This document shows positions 11,024-18,743 of a stretch of 64,000 nucleotides of DNA, in pieces. Location of the stretch: assembly GCF_900096965.1 (NCBI RefSeq), contig NZ_FMYM01000003.1:62001-126000 (forward strand), given 5' to 3'. Under the pieces are notes generated by a model. The model saw only the letters and a program-made list of their open reading frames with translations. It was not told the origin of the DNA and searched no databases. The position numbers and the translations under genes were made by a program. Origin of the DNA: Shouchella lonarensis (GTDB lineage: Bacteria > Bacillota > Bacilli > Bacillales > Bacillaceae_D). Within the stretch, counting starts at the first letter, position 1; every line of letters begins with the position of its first letter.

Positions 11024-12217
11024 ATGTTTGATACAATTGAAAAAGCACTCACAGTATTAAAAGCAGGTGGCATGATCATCGTTTGTGATGACGAAGATCG
11101 TGAAAATGAAGGTGACCTTTTAGCACTGGCTGAATATACGACAGCTGAAACGATCAATTTTATGGCGACGCATGCACGTGGTTTAATTTGTGTGCCATTG
11201 ACGGAAGAGCGGGCTGCGGCGCTTGATCTCGGGCCGATGGTGACAAATAATACTGATCCACATGGGACCGCGTTTACGGTGAGCGTGGACCATGCAAGTT
11301 CGACGACAGGGATTTCTGCGCATGAGCGGGCAGTTACGGTACGTGCGCTTGTTGATACGCATGTACTCGGTGACGATTTCAAAAGACCAGGGCACATTTT
11401 TCCTTTAGTCGCAAAAGCAGGTGGTGTATTGCGCCGGGCTGGGCATACAGAAGCAGCGGTGGACTTAGCAAAACTAGTAGGTGCGAAGCCGGCAGGTGTC
11501 ATCTGTGAAGTGATGAATGAGGACGGAACGATGGCGCGCGTGCCGGAATTACGCAAATTAGCGGATAAGCACGACTTACCAATGATCACAATTAAAGATT
11601 TGATTCATTATCGCCGGCAAAAAGAAACGTTCATTCAGCGCGAAGTCGATATTAGCTTGCCGACAGAATTTGGTGATTTCCGGGCGATTGGTTATACGAA
11701 TGAATTGGACGGAAAAGAAAGTGTCGCGCTCGTCAAAGGAGACATTGGGACTGGCGAACCGGTGCTGGTACGGGTGCATTCTGAATGCTTGACAGGTGAT
11801 GTCTTTGGCTCGAAGCGCTGTGATTGTGGACCGCAACTCCATGCCGCGCTGGCGCAAATTGACGCGGCTGGGCGTGGCGTCTTGCTTTACATGCGCCAAG
11901 AAGGACGCGGGATTGGCTTGATGAATAAGCTTAAAGCCTACAAGCTGCAAGAAGAAGGCTATGATACCGTTGAAGCGAATGAGCGCTTAGGGTTCCCGCC
12001 TGACTTGCGCGATTACGGGATTGGGGCGCAAATTCTTCGTGATTTAGGTGTGAAAAAGATGCGCTTACTAACGAATAACCCGCGTAAAATTGCCGGTCTA
12101 GAAGGATATGAGTTAGAAGTCGTTGAGCGGGTGCCGTTGCAATTTGCGCCAGTGAAGGAAAATGAGCACTATTTAAAAACAAAAACAGAAAAACTTGGGC
12201 ATATGCTTCAGTTTTAA
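11024..12217 (+). CDS. ribBA: Bifunctional 3,4-dihydroxy-2-butanone-4-phosphate synthase / GTP cyclohydrolase II
   Basis: Supplies both committed precursors of riboflavin. 397 residues. The N-terminal DHBP synthase half has [17 protein letters not shown] and [11 protein letters not shown]; the C-terminal GTP cyclohydrolase II half has [20 protein letters not shown] (zinc cysteines) and [18 protein letters not shown] precedes the ATG. It lies 15 nt after ribE in one operon. Confidence 0.96.
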   Translation: MFDTIEKALTVLKAGGMIIVCDDEDRENEGDLLALAEYTTAETINFMATHARGLICVPLTEERAAALDLGPMVTNNTDPHGTAFTVSVDHASSTTGISAHERAVTVRALVDTHVLGDDFKRPGHIFPLVAKAGGVLRRAGHTEAAVDLAKLVGAKPAGVICEVMNEDGTMARVPELRKLADKHDLPMITIKDLIHYRRQKETFIQREVDISLPTEFGDFRAIGYTNELDGKESVALVKGDIGTGEPVLVRVHSECLTGDVFGSKRCDCGPQLHAALAQIDAAGRGVLLYMRQEGRGIGLMNKLKAYKLQEEGYDTVEANERLGFPPDLRDYGIGAQILRDLGVKKMRLLTNNPRKIAGLEGYELEVVERVPLQFAPVKENEHYLKTKTEKLGHMLQF

Positions 12218-12232
12218 GAGGAGACGGGACAA

Positions 12233-12697
12233 ATGGGAAACGTATATGAAGGACAATTAGTCGCAACAGGATTGAAAGTAGGCATCGTCGTTGGACGTTT
12301 TAATGAATTTATTACGAGTAAACTATTAGGCGGTGCTGAAGACGCGTTGAAGCGCCACGGGGCAGAAAGTGCGGATGTGGCATGGGTACCTGGCGCATTT
12401 GAAATTCCATTTGCGGCAAAAAAGATGGCCGAGAGTGGAAAATACGATGCGGTCATTACACTTGGAACAGTGATACGAGGCTCAACGCCACACTTTGATT
12501 ATGTTTGTAATGAAGTGGCCAAAGGTGTATCGTCGTTGTCGCTCACTTCAGGTATCCCGGTCATCTTCGGTGTACTTACGACCGATACGATCGAACAAGC
12601 TGTAGAGCGCGCCGGAACAAAAGCCGGCAACAAAGGTTGGGAAGCGGCAACAGCAGCAATCGAAATGGCTAACTTGGCAAAATCACTTGCTGAATAA
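12233..12697 (+). CDS. ribH: 6,7-dimethyl-8-ribityllumazine synthase
   Basis: Condenses 5-amino-6-ribitylamino-uracil with dihydroxybutanone phosphate; forms icosahedral shells in Bacillus. 154 residues, the usual length. Motifs [49 protein letters not shown] and [15 protein letters not shown] are seen. It is the last gene of the rib operon, with its own terminator. ribT is not present. Confidence 0.96.
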   Translation: MGNVYEGQLVATGLKVGIVVGRFNEFITSKLLGGAEDALKRHGAESADVAWVPGAFEIPFAAKKMAESGKYDAVITLGTVIRGSTPHFDYVCNEVAKGVSSLSLTSGIPVIFGVLTTDTIEQAVERAGTKAGNKGWEAATAAIEMANLAKSLAE

Positions 12698-12714
12698 GGG
12701 TATATACGAAGAGG

Positions 12715-12755
12715 AGCGCAGTTCACATGGATGCATGTGGATGGCGCTTTTTTTT
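12715..12755 (+). terminator. Terminator of the rib operon
   Basis: AGCGC...GCGCT with an inner CACATG/CATGTG pairing, followed by eight T residues. Confidence 0.85.
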
Positions 12756-12768
12756 GTGAAATTAATGA

Positions 12769-12797
12769 TTGACAACGGCAGTAAAGCTTGATATTAT
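12769..12797 (+). promoter_or_regulatory. Sigma-A promoter of a short RNA unit
   Basis: TTGACA (12769-12774), a 17-nt spacer and TATTAT (12792-12797). Transcription would begin near 12804. Confidence 0.75.
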
Positions 12798-12803
12798 TGC
12801 ACA

Positions 12804-12902
12804 AAGGAAATAAAGTTTCCTTAAGGCAATAAAAGGGGATCTAAATAAGCCTAGGTTCTCTTCCTCCTGGTAAAAAGGCCGTGCGCTTGCGTGCGGCTTT
12901 TT
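12804..12902 (+). ncRNA. Candidate ~100-nt small RNA with CU-rich anti-Shine-Dalgarno stretch
   Basis: From a near-consensus promoter to a GC-rich terminator hairpin (arms in 12872-12902, AAAAAG(G)CCGTGCG paired with CGTGCGGCTTTTT). A 5' hairpin AAGGAAA/TTTCCTT is followed by an open region holding TCTTCCTCCTGG, complementary to ribosome binding sites. This architecture resembles trans-acting Gram-positive sRNAs. Because scpA has its own promoter downstream, it need not be a leader, although an attenuated leader is the alternative. Confidence 0.4.
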
Positions 12903-12933
12903 GCACGTAGTCTTCGGACGAAAATTTTAGCCC

Positions 12934-12962
12934 CTGACCACTCATTTCTGGTATGATATAAT
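12934..12962 (+). promoter_or_regulatory. Extended -10 sigma-A promoter of scpA
   Basis: CTGACC (12934-12939), 17-nt spacer, TATAAT (12957-12962) with a TGn extension. It excludes the in-frame ATG at 12961, which lies inside the -10 box. Confidence 0.65.
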
Positions 12963-12996
12963 GACCGATAGTAAAGAGGAGAATGATGGTGATGGC

Positions 12997-13758
12997 ATGG
13001 ATACATACCAGGTGAAAGTGGACTCCTTTGAAGGACCGCTTGATTTGTTGTTGCATTTAATATCGCAAGCGGAAGTTGACATTTATGACATTCCGGTGGC
13101 GCGCATTACTGATCAATACTTGCAGTATGTTCATGCGATGCAACGGTTGGAACTCGATGTCGTAAGTGAATATTTGGTGATGGCGGCGACACTGATTCAT
13201 ATGAAAAGCCAACTATTGTTGCCGAAACGAGAAGAAGTGTTGTTTGACGGAGAAGATTGGGTGGAAGAAGATCCGCGTGATGCATTGGTAGAGCAATTAC
13301 TGGAATATCGTACGTTAAAAGAGGCAGCCAAATCATTGCAACAGACGGCGCAGGAACGAGACATTGTTTATACGCGCCCGCCGGAGTCGCTGGATGAATT
13401 TTTAAATGAAGAAGAGAAATGTGCCTTACAAATTGGCGATGTCGGTGTCGCGGACATGGTCCGTGCATTTCAACAAATGTTGGCGCGACAGCGTGTGCGA
13501 GCACCGAAGTTAAAAGTAATTCAGCGTGAAGTCGTGTCGGTAGAAGCGCGTATGGAGGAGATTGCTACGCAGCTCAAGGCATGCTCGGGACGAACTGCCT
13601 TTGAAACATTGCTCGCATCAGGTGATCGCGCCGATATCGTCGTGACATTTTTGGCGTTGTTGGAGTTAATGAAAACACGGGTTGTTCGCTGTGTGCAAGA
13701 AAGGAATTTTACAGATATGGTGATTTACATAAGGGATGAGGCAGCTTATGCAGACTGA
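12997..13758 (+). CDS. scpA: Segregation and condensation protein A
   Basis: Kleisin subunit of the SMC-ScpAB condensin that organises and segregates the chromosome. About 253 residues; the start MDTYQVKVDSFEGPLDLLLH matches the family start. AGAGGAG lies 15 nt upstream, rather far, but no nearer in-frame start exists and the upstream ATG overlaps the promoter. The C-terminal winged helix binds the SMC head. It overlaps scpB, and the position after the rib operon follows the B. subtilis order. Confidence 0.93.
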   Translation: MDTYQVKVDSFEGPLDLLLHLISQAEVDIYDIPVARITDQYLQYVHAMQRLELDVVSEYLVMAATLIHMKSQLLLPKREEVLFDGEDWVEEDPRDALVEQLLEYRTLKEAAKSLQQTAQERDIVYTRPPESLDEFLNEEEKCALQIGDVGVADMVRAFQQMLARQRVRAPKLKVIQREVVSVEARMEEIATQLKACSGRTAFETLLASGDRADIVVTFLALLELMKTRVVRCVQERNFTDMVIYIRDEAAYAD

Positions 13759-14332
13759 TCTATTGGCGCAGGTGGAAGGGCTCTTATTTGTAAGCGGAGA
13801 GGAAGGGCTGTCCGTAAAAGAAATGGTAACGTTGCTTAACTGCCCGGAAGTGGAAATAGATGCCGCATTAATCGTACTTTCTGGAAGGATGGCACAAGAC
13901 GACCGCGGGATCCGCCTCGCCCGTTTAGGGGACCGGTACCGTCTGACGACAAAAGCACAGCACGCACATCTTTATAAAGACTTGGCTGCTTCGCCTATTC
14001 GTAGCCAATTATCGCGGGCGGCATTAGAAGTGTTAGCGATGGTTGCTTACCATGAGCCAATTACTCGCGTTGAAATTGACGAAGTACGTGGGGTCAATTC
14101 GGAGAGAGTGATCACTTCACTTGTGACAAAGCAATTAATTGAGACATGCGGCCGTGCGGAAGGGCCAGGACGGGCATTACTGTACCGAACGACGCCGGCG
14201 TTTCTCGACCATTTCGGATTGGAAACGCGCGCTGATTTGCCACCGCTCGAGTCGTTTGCACTGTTTGAAGAGGAAGAAGATGACGCGCTATTTCATGAAG
14301 GGGAGCTTTTGGAAGAGGAGCGCTCATCATGA
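13748..14332 (+). CDS. scpB: Segregation and condensation protein B
   Basis: Winged-helix partner of ScpA in the SMC complex. About 194 residues from the second ATG (MQTDLLAQVEGLLFVSGEEG), preceded by GATGAGG; the first ATG at 13736 is possible. ALEVLAMVAYHEPITRVEID and GRALLYRTTPAFLDHFGL are typical. The acidic tail ends in SS before a TGA that sits inside ATGA, an ancestral coupling signal now separated from its partner by the nuclease insertion. Confidence 0.93.
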   Translation: MQTDLLAQVEGLLFVSGEEGLSVKEMVTLLNCPEVEIDAALIVLSGRMAQDDRGIRLARLGDRYRLTTKAQHAHLYKDLAASPIRSQLSRAALEVLAMVAYHEPITRVEIDEVRGVNSERVITSLVTKQLIETCGRAEGPGRALLYRTTPAFLDHFGLETRADLPPLESFALFEEEEDDALFHEGELLEEERSS

Positions 14333-14341
14333 GTCGGCGGT
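14308..14341 (+). repeat. Left direct repeat flanking the GIY-YIG gene
   Basis: TTTGGAAGAGGAGCGCTCAT with the following ATGAGTC-GCGGT differs at only a few positions from 15285-15317. It covers the scpB tail, a ribosome binding site and the former start codon of the downstream gene. A short decayed frame from ATG 14330 still begins MSRR, like MSQR of the intact gene at 15305. Confidence 0.7.
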
Positions 14342-14374
14342 ATCATCTAAGAGAGAGATTACGGGGGAGAGATT

Positions 14375-15241
14375 ATGACTGTACGTGGGAAAAGTATCAA
14401 CTTGTTTTTAATGGATGGTCATGCGAATGGGCGGGTGAAATGCACGCTTGCGAATTGGACTGGCGTCGTTTATAAAATTCCGCGCACTGAGCTTGAGAAG
14501 TGCAAAGAGCGTGAGCATCTTTCTCAAAGCGGCGTTTATTTTCTGTTTGGTACGTCTGATCAAACAGAGGAAAATGTCGTTTACATCGGTCAAGCGGGTG
14601 TGCGAAAAAATGGTGAAGGCATTCTTAGTCGTTTGCAGGAGCACAAACGCAATCCTGAAAAGGGATACTGGACAGAGGTAGTCGTGTTCACTACATCGAA
14701 TAATTCCTTCGGTCCAACTGAAATCAGTTATCTCGAAAACCGCTTTTGTTCTATGGCCGTAAAGGCACAACGGTATGAAGTTAAAAATGGTAATGAACCT
14801 ACTCCCGGTAACATTACCGAGGAGAAGGAAAGTGAACTTGAGGCATTCATCGATTACGCAAAAATTATCATGGGCACATTGGGGCATCAAGTGTTTGAGC
14901 CGAAACGGGTAACAAGCGACAACTTAAAGTTATATCTTACATGGGGAGTCGACCAGGAATTTAAAGCAGTAGGGAAACGAACGAGTGAAGGGTTTGTTGT
15001 TCTGAAAAATAGTCATGTTAAAAAGGAAGACGTTAATAGTATTCCGTTGGCCACCAAAGAGCGTCGGGAGATAGCCAGGAGAAAAGGTTTGATTAGTAAG
15101 AATGGGATATTGAAAGAGGATGAACTTTTTCATAGCCCGTCTGCTGCGGCAAAATTTGTGCTGGGGTCTTCTGTAAATGGTCTTAAATACTGGAAAGATA
15201 AAGATGGAAAAACTCTAAAAGAGATTCAAGAGGATGAATAA
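14375..15241 (+). CDS. GIY-YIG nuclease family protein with DUF4357
   Basis: 288 residues. The GIY-YIG module is seen as SGVYFLF ... VVYIGQAG ... ILSRLQEH with the glutamate in TEISYLENRF. The C-terminal half ends in a DUF4357-type segment (SPSAAAKFVLGSSVNGLKYW). GGGGGAG lies 5 nt upstream of the ATG. Such proteins are usually found as solitary accessory genes. It splits an otherwise coupled scpB-downstream gene pair and is bordered by a direct repeat, so it is probably acquired. Function is probably DNA cleavage; target unknown. Confidence 0.85.
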   Translation: MTVRGKSINLFLMDGHANGRVKCTLANWTGVVYKIPRTELEKCKEREHLSQSGVYFLFGTSDQTEENVVYIGQAGVRKNGEGILSRLQEHKRNPEKGYWTEVVVFTTSNNSFGPTEISYLENRFCSMAVKAQRYEVKNGNEPTPGNITEEKESELEAFIDYAKIIMGTLGHQVFEPKRVTSDNLKLYLTWGVDQEFKAVGKRTSEGFVVLKNSHVKKEDVNSIPLATKERREIARRKGLISKNGILKEDELFHSPSAAAKFVLGSSVNGLKYWKDKDGKTLKEIQEDE

Positions 15242-15284
15242 AAAACATTTGGAACGTCGCAGATAGTGCAAGGAAAAGGAAATC

Positions 15285-15317
15285 TTTGAAGAGGAGCATT
15301 CATCATGAGTCAGCGGT
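15285..15317 (+). repeat. Right direct repeat flanking the GIY-YIG gene
   Basis: TTTGAAGAGGAGCATTCATC and the following ATGAGTCAGCGGT repeat the left copy at 14308-14341 (about 30 of 34 positions). This copy includes the functional ribosome binding site and start of the next gene. Confidence 0.7.
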
Positions 15318-15889
15318 TACCGTGTTTTGAAATTCGATTAAGAGGGGAAATTTCAAATACGTTCTTACAATTAGGCGTGACAAACTTTCATGAAGCGGTA
15401 ACTTTTGTACATCAATTGCCTTACGGGAGAAATACGGATCGAACAGAATACGAAAGTGTATTGACTGAGAGAAAAGGGACGTGTAGTACAAAGCACGCAC
15501 TATTATCAGCGCTGTGTATAGAACAAGCGGTCGAGGAAGTCAAATTGCTTACAGGAATCTATGAGATGGAAGAAAGTAATACGCCTGGTGTCGGTCAAGT
15601 TCTACACGCTTATGGATTACAATCGATTCCGGAGGCACATTGTTACTTAAAATATCGAGGAAAGCGTTTTGACTTTACAAGGTTTCATCATGCTGGAGAG
15701 CCAATCCGCACGTTTTTAGTAGAACAGGAAATTACCCCTGTGCAAATCGGCGACTTTAAGCTTGCGTTCCATCGTGCCGTGATGGCGCAGTGGTTAAATG
15801 AGCGTGAGCTACATCGGACATTTGATGTACCGCGTTTGTGGTACATTAGGGAGCAATGTATCGAGGCTTTAGCGGAAAGTAAAACATAA
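15305..15889 (+). CDS. Transglutaminase-like superfamily protein, hypothetical
   Basis: 194 residues, no signal peptide or membrane segment. The segment ESVLTERKGTCSTKHALLSA carries a cysteine in the setting of the transglutaminase-like fold, followed by AHCYLKYRGKRFDFTRF, where a histidine and an aspartate could complete a triad. GAAGAGGAGC lies upstream of the ATG. The start context duplicates the scpB end, so it was probably once coupled to scpB. The biochemical role is unknown; the family call rests on pattern only. Confidence 0.6.
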   Translation: MSQRLPCFEIRLRGEISNTFLQLGVTNFHEAVTFVHQLPYGRNTDRTEYESVLTERKGTCSTKHALLSALCIEQAVEEVKLLTGIYEMEESNTPGVGQVLHAYGLQSIPEAHCYLKYRGKRFDFTRFHHAGEPIRTFLVEQEITPVQIGDFKLAFHRAVMAQWLNERELHRTFDVPRLWYIREQCIEALAESKT

Positions 15890-16017
15890 TTAGGATGTGG
15901 AAATATGTTTGATTGAATCATATTGTCAAAAATAGATTCATTGTGTTACGATAATAGTGCGGTAACTAGGATCTTTAAGGGTGGGCAGCATCCCCTCTAG
16001 AAAGGGGGTGATGCGCG

Positions 16018-16107
16018 ATGACGACATTTCAAGCACTAGTGCTCATGATTGCATTTGGTGGTTTGATCGTATCGGTCATCGGTTTGTTGCAACAAGCCAA
16101 CAAATAA
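16018..16107 (+). CDS. Holin-like type I toxin peptide
   Basis: 29 residues, too short for most gene finders: a polar start MTTFQALVLMIAFGGLIVS followed by one hydrophobic helix and a short polar tail, typical of putative holin-like toxins of Bacillus. GAAAGGGGGTGATGCGCG precedes the ATG, and CCCCTCT upstream can pair with AGGGGG, hiding the ribosome binding site. A perfect 10-bp stem (16106-16115 with 16135-16144) follows the stop codon. The peptide would act at the membrane. The same design recurs at 63726. Confidence 0.75.
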   Translation: MTTFQALVLMIAFGGLIVSVIGLLQQANK

Positions 16108-16244
16108 ACCACCCTTGTAGCTGCCACGGCTGGTAGGGTGGTTTGAACTTGCTAGTATAGGCTGTCCCTCTTAAAGGGAATCCAGTTACGCGCGACCGTG
16201 GGTGCGCCCGAGCACCTGCGGTCTTTTTAGTTTATGCTCTGTTC
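16106..16244 (-). ncRNA. Putative antisense RNA antitoxin
   Basis: A strong minus-strand promoter (16280-16251) points at the 3' end of the toxin transcript. An RNA starting near 16244 would cover the toxin's terminator and 3' untranslated region and could end at the AAACCACCCT/AGGGTGGTTT hairpin. This is the layout of type I systems such as txpA/RatA. The extent is inferred. Confidence 0.55.
16194..16228 (+). terminator. Terminator of the toxin mRNA
   Basis: GACCGTGGGTGC (16194-16205) pairs with GCACCTGCGGTC (16212-16223), followed by TTTTT. Confidence 0.8.
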
Positions 16245-16250
16245 AGATTT

Positions 16251-16280
16251 ATTATACACTTGGCGTTTGTAAGGTGTCAA
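16251..16280 (-). promoter_or_regulatory. Consensus sigma-A promoter, antisense to the toxin
   Basis: On the minus strand a perfect TTGACA (16280-16275), 18-nt spacer and perfect TATAAT (16256-16251). There is no gene on this strand, so it drives an antisense RNA. The rest of 16281-16490 shows no gene or clear motif. Confidence 0.8.
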
Positions 16281-16490
16281 CAGCCACTGTTCAAGTTTAA
16301 CCCGCAGAAAAAGCGTTCCTCTAACACAGTTTAATTCCCTTTTTCTTTCACCGTAAGTGTTTCGCTCTTTGTTTCCCAAGTATTAGTACGCTTCTAAGTC
16401 TCTATATATCATTGTCAGGTTGGGAATTTCACATAAGAGAAGAAATGCCGCCCCTCCCACCACCATGCAAAATCTGTCGAGAAAAACATT

Positions 16491-16519
16491 TTGACAGCGC
16501 TTTCATACGGTGTTACGCT
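16491..16519 (+). promoter_or_regulatory. Sigma-A promoter of the paa operon
   Basis: TTGACA (16491-16496), 17-nt spacer, TACGCT (16514-16519); start of transcription near 16526. It is overlapped by a cre site and followed by a palindrome. Confidence 0.7.
16492..16505 (+). promoter_or_regulatory. cre site (CcpA) overlapping the paa promoter
   Basis: TGACAGCGCTTTCA fits the cre consensus TGWAANCGNTNWCA with one mismatch. It spans the -35 and the spacer, so CcpA would repress the operon when preferred sugars are present. Confidence 0.65.
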
Positions 16520-16527
16520 TGACTCAT

Positions 16528-16544
16528 GTTACACAATTGTGAAC
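16528..16544. promoter_or_regulatory. Palindromic operator candidate for PaaX
   Basis: GTTACACAATTGTGAAC, a 17-bp near-perfect palindrome at about +2 to +18 of the predicted transcript. A looser repeat GCACA...TGTGC occurs further down at about 16570-16590. PaaX is encoded in the same operon, so autoregulated repression is the natural inference. Confidence 0.45.
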
Positions 16545-16626
16545 GATAAACATAAAAGTGTTATCTTGACGCACACGGATCATTGTGCACCTGCTTTTTA
16601 GGATGAAGAGGGAAAGAGGTGGTGGA

Positions 16627-17571
16627 ATGAGCATAGCGAAAGGAACGGTGACAGATGAAGCGCGTCACCAAGCTTTTATTGACAGAATTGATGCTGGAGA
16701 AAAGATTGAAGCAGATGATTGGATGCCGGAAGAATACCGGACGACATTAATCAAATTAATTTCGATGCACGCGATTAGTGAGATTATGGGGGCACTGCCG
16801 GAAAAAGAGTGGGTGCCACGTGCGCCAACGTTACGGCGCAAACTAGGGATTATGGCCAAAGTGCAGGATGAGATGGGTCATGGACAATTGCTTTTGCGTG
16901 TGGTCGAAGATTTAATGAAACGTGATGGGCGCGGGCGTGAAGATTTGATGAATGACTTATTTTCAGGAAGACTGAAGTTTCATAACGTCTTTCACATGCC
17001 GACAAAAACGTGGGCAGATGCTGGAATCATCGGTTGGTTAGTAGACGGGGCTGCGATCATTACGCAAACGAATATGCTCCACGCTTCATATGGCCCGTAC
17101 GCACGTGCATTAAAGCGGATTTGTGCCGAGGAAGTGTTCCATGCCCAGCATGGCGAGTCAATTATGCTGGCGCTCGTAGAAGGGAGCAAGCGGCAGCGGG
17201 AAATGGTACAAGAAGCGCTCAACCGTTGGTGGGAGCCACTCTTAATGTTTTTTGGCCCGGCGAGCAAAGCGACGACAGGTTCTTCAAAGCAAGATGTGAC
17301 GATCAAATATAAGATCCGCACGAACACGAATGAAGAATTGCGGCAACGTTTTTTAACGAAATACATCCCGCGTGTGCAAGCGCTCGGGTTGACGCTGCCG
17401 GATCCCACATTGCGATACGATGAGGCAACGAAAACATGGACATACAAAGAGCCTGACTGGGAGGAATTTAAGAAAATCACGCGAAATGAAGGGCCGCGCT
17501 CAACAGAGCGTCTACAATTACGTCGAACAGCTTACGATGAACATGCCTGGGTGCGACAAGCGTTGCGATAA
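16627..17571 (+). CDS. paaA: 1,2-phenylacetyl-CoA epoxidase, catalytic subunit PaaA
   Basis: Di-iron oxygenase subunit that epoxidises the ring of phenylacetyl-CoA. 314 residues from ATG 16627 (MSIAKGTVTDEARHQAF), with AGAGGTGG upstream; the longer frame from 16585 lacks a site. Iron-ligand motifs are KVQDEMGHGQ (ExxH) and CAEEVFHAQHGES (ExxH), in a ferritin-like helical core. First gene of the operon. Confidence 0.95.
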   Translation: MSIAKGTVTDEARHQAFIDRIDAGEKIEADDWMPEEYRTTLIKLISMHAISEIMGALPEKEWVPRAPTLRRKLGIMAKVQDEMGHGQLLLRVVEDLMKRDGRGREDLMNDLFSGRLKFHNVFHMPTKTWADAGIIGWLVDGAAIITQTNMLHASYGPYARALKRICAEEVFHAQHGESIMLALVEGSKRQREMVQEALNRWWEPLLMFFGPASKATTGSSKQDVTIKYKIRTNTNEELRQRFLTKYIPRVQALGLTLPDPTLRYDEATKTWTYKEPDWEEFKKITRNEGPRSTERLQLRRTAYDEHAWVRQALR

Positions 17572-17588
17572 CGAAAGGGGGCACATGA

Positions 17589-17939
17589 ATGTCGGAGCAA
17601 GAAAGTTTTTATAAAGAGTACGAAGTGTTTAGTAAGCGAACAGAGACGTCTGATCTGACCCATAAGTTCAGTCTCGTCGCCCCAAATTCAGAATTGGCAC
17701 TTGCAATGGCACAAGAAAATTTCATGCGTCGTGAACCGGTTGCGGATATTTGGGTCGTTGAGCGGAAAAGAATTCGCTCAATGAATGAAACAGAAAAAGC
17801 AACGCTTAAACGCCTCGACAATAAAGATTATCGCAATACGAAAGGGTATGGCTATTTAAAGCAAAAATGGCGCAAGTACGAGCAAAAAGTGTTGGATGAA
17901 AAAGAGATTATGTCGTGGTCGGGTGGTGATACAACATGA
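17589..17939 (+). CDS. paaB: 1,2-phenylacetyl-CoA epoxidase subunit PaaB
   Basis: 116 residues. Small structural subunit of the PaaABC(D)E complex, with SLVAPNSELALAMAQENFMR and EPVADIWVVERKRI typical of PaaB. AAAGGGGG lies upstream of the ATG. It overlaps paaC by 4 nt. Confidence 0.93.
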   Translation: MSEQESFYKEYEVFSKRTETSDLTHKFSLVAPNSELALAMAQENFMRREPVADIWVVERKRIRSMNETEKATLKRLDNKDYRNTKGYGYLKQKWRKYEQKVLDEKEIMSWSGGDTT

Positions 17940-18727
17940 GTCAAGTGGCACAAGATGCAATCATCACATTGGCATTGCAATTAGCGGACGATGATTTTCT
18001 GTTTGCTTACCGTGGATCGGAATGGCTAGGTATTGCCCCGCACATTGAAGAAGATGTTGCCTCGGCTTCAATTAGTCAAAATAGTATGGGGCATGCGGCG
18101 ATGTTTTATGAGCTTGCAAGCGAGCTTGGTGCCGGAACGGTTGATGAGCTGGCTCATGGGCGCAAAGCAACTGAGCGGAAAAATAGCATACTCGTTGAGC
18201 GCGTCAATGGACCGGGCAGTTACATGGGACAACCGGCGTATGACTTCGCTTATGCGGTCGTTCGAAACTATTTTTATACAGAAGCGAAGAAAATTAAGAT
18301 GGATTCTCTTGAAAACAGCGCGTGTGAACCATTAAGAGAGATTGCCACAAAGGTGAATATGGAACTTCACTATCATATCTTTCACTGGAAGACGTGGTTT
18401 GTCGCGCTCATACAAGCAAACGATGAAGCGAAGGTGAGGATGACAACAGCAATTGCGCGGGTGATGGAAGACTTCGGTGACTTGTTTTCATATGGTCATG
18501 ATGCCGCAAAGATCGAAGCAGCACAGCTGATAGAAACAGAGGAAGAACTTGCGGCACGTTTTACCGAGACGGTCGGTCACGTGCTTCAGTCTGTCGGATT
18601 AAATGAAGACATGCTCGCATATACATGCAAGCAGAATGGGCGCAACCACATTCATACAGACGACTTGACCGCGGCGCTTGCGACGTTATCTGAAGTGTAT
18701 TGCACCGATGTCACGGCGGCGTGGTGA
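17936..18727 (+). CDS. paaC: 1,2-phenylacetyl-CoA epoxidase subunit PaaC
   Basis: 263 residues, ferritin-like structural partner of PaaA. LALQLADDDFLFAYRGSEWL at the N-terminus, FAYAVVRNYFYTEAK and NMELHYHIFHWKTW are characteristic. Coupled to paaB by ATGA overlap. Confidence 0.93.
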   Translation: MSQVAQDAIITLALQLADDDFLFAYRGSEWLGIAPHIEEDVASASISQNSMGHAAMFYELASELGAGTVDELAHGRKATERKNSILVERVNGPGSYMGQPAYDFAYAVVRNYFYTEAKKIKMDSLENSACEPLREIATKVNMELHYHIFHWKTWFVALIQANDEAKVRMTTAIARVMEDFGDLFSYGHDAAKIEAAQLIETEEELAARFTETVGHVLQSVGLNEDMLAYTCKQNGRNHIHTDDLTAALATLSEVYCTDVTAAW

Positions 18728-18743
18728 CAAAGGGGGCGCGGAA

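Noticed and set aside
12961-12996. ATG at 12961 as scpA start
   Set aside because: It overlaps the TATAAT of the scpA promoter and adds 12 residues not found in the family.
16281-16490. Possible gene between the antitoxin promoter and the paa promoter
   Set aside because: No frame with a start and ribosome binding site on either strand.
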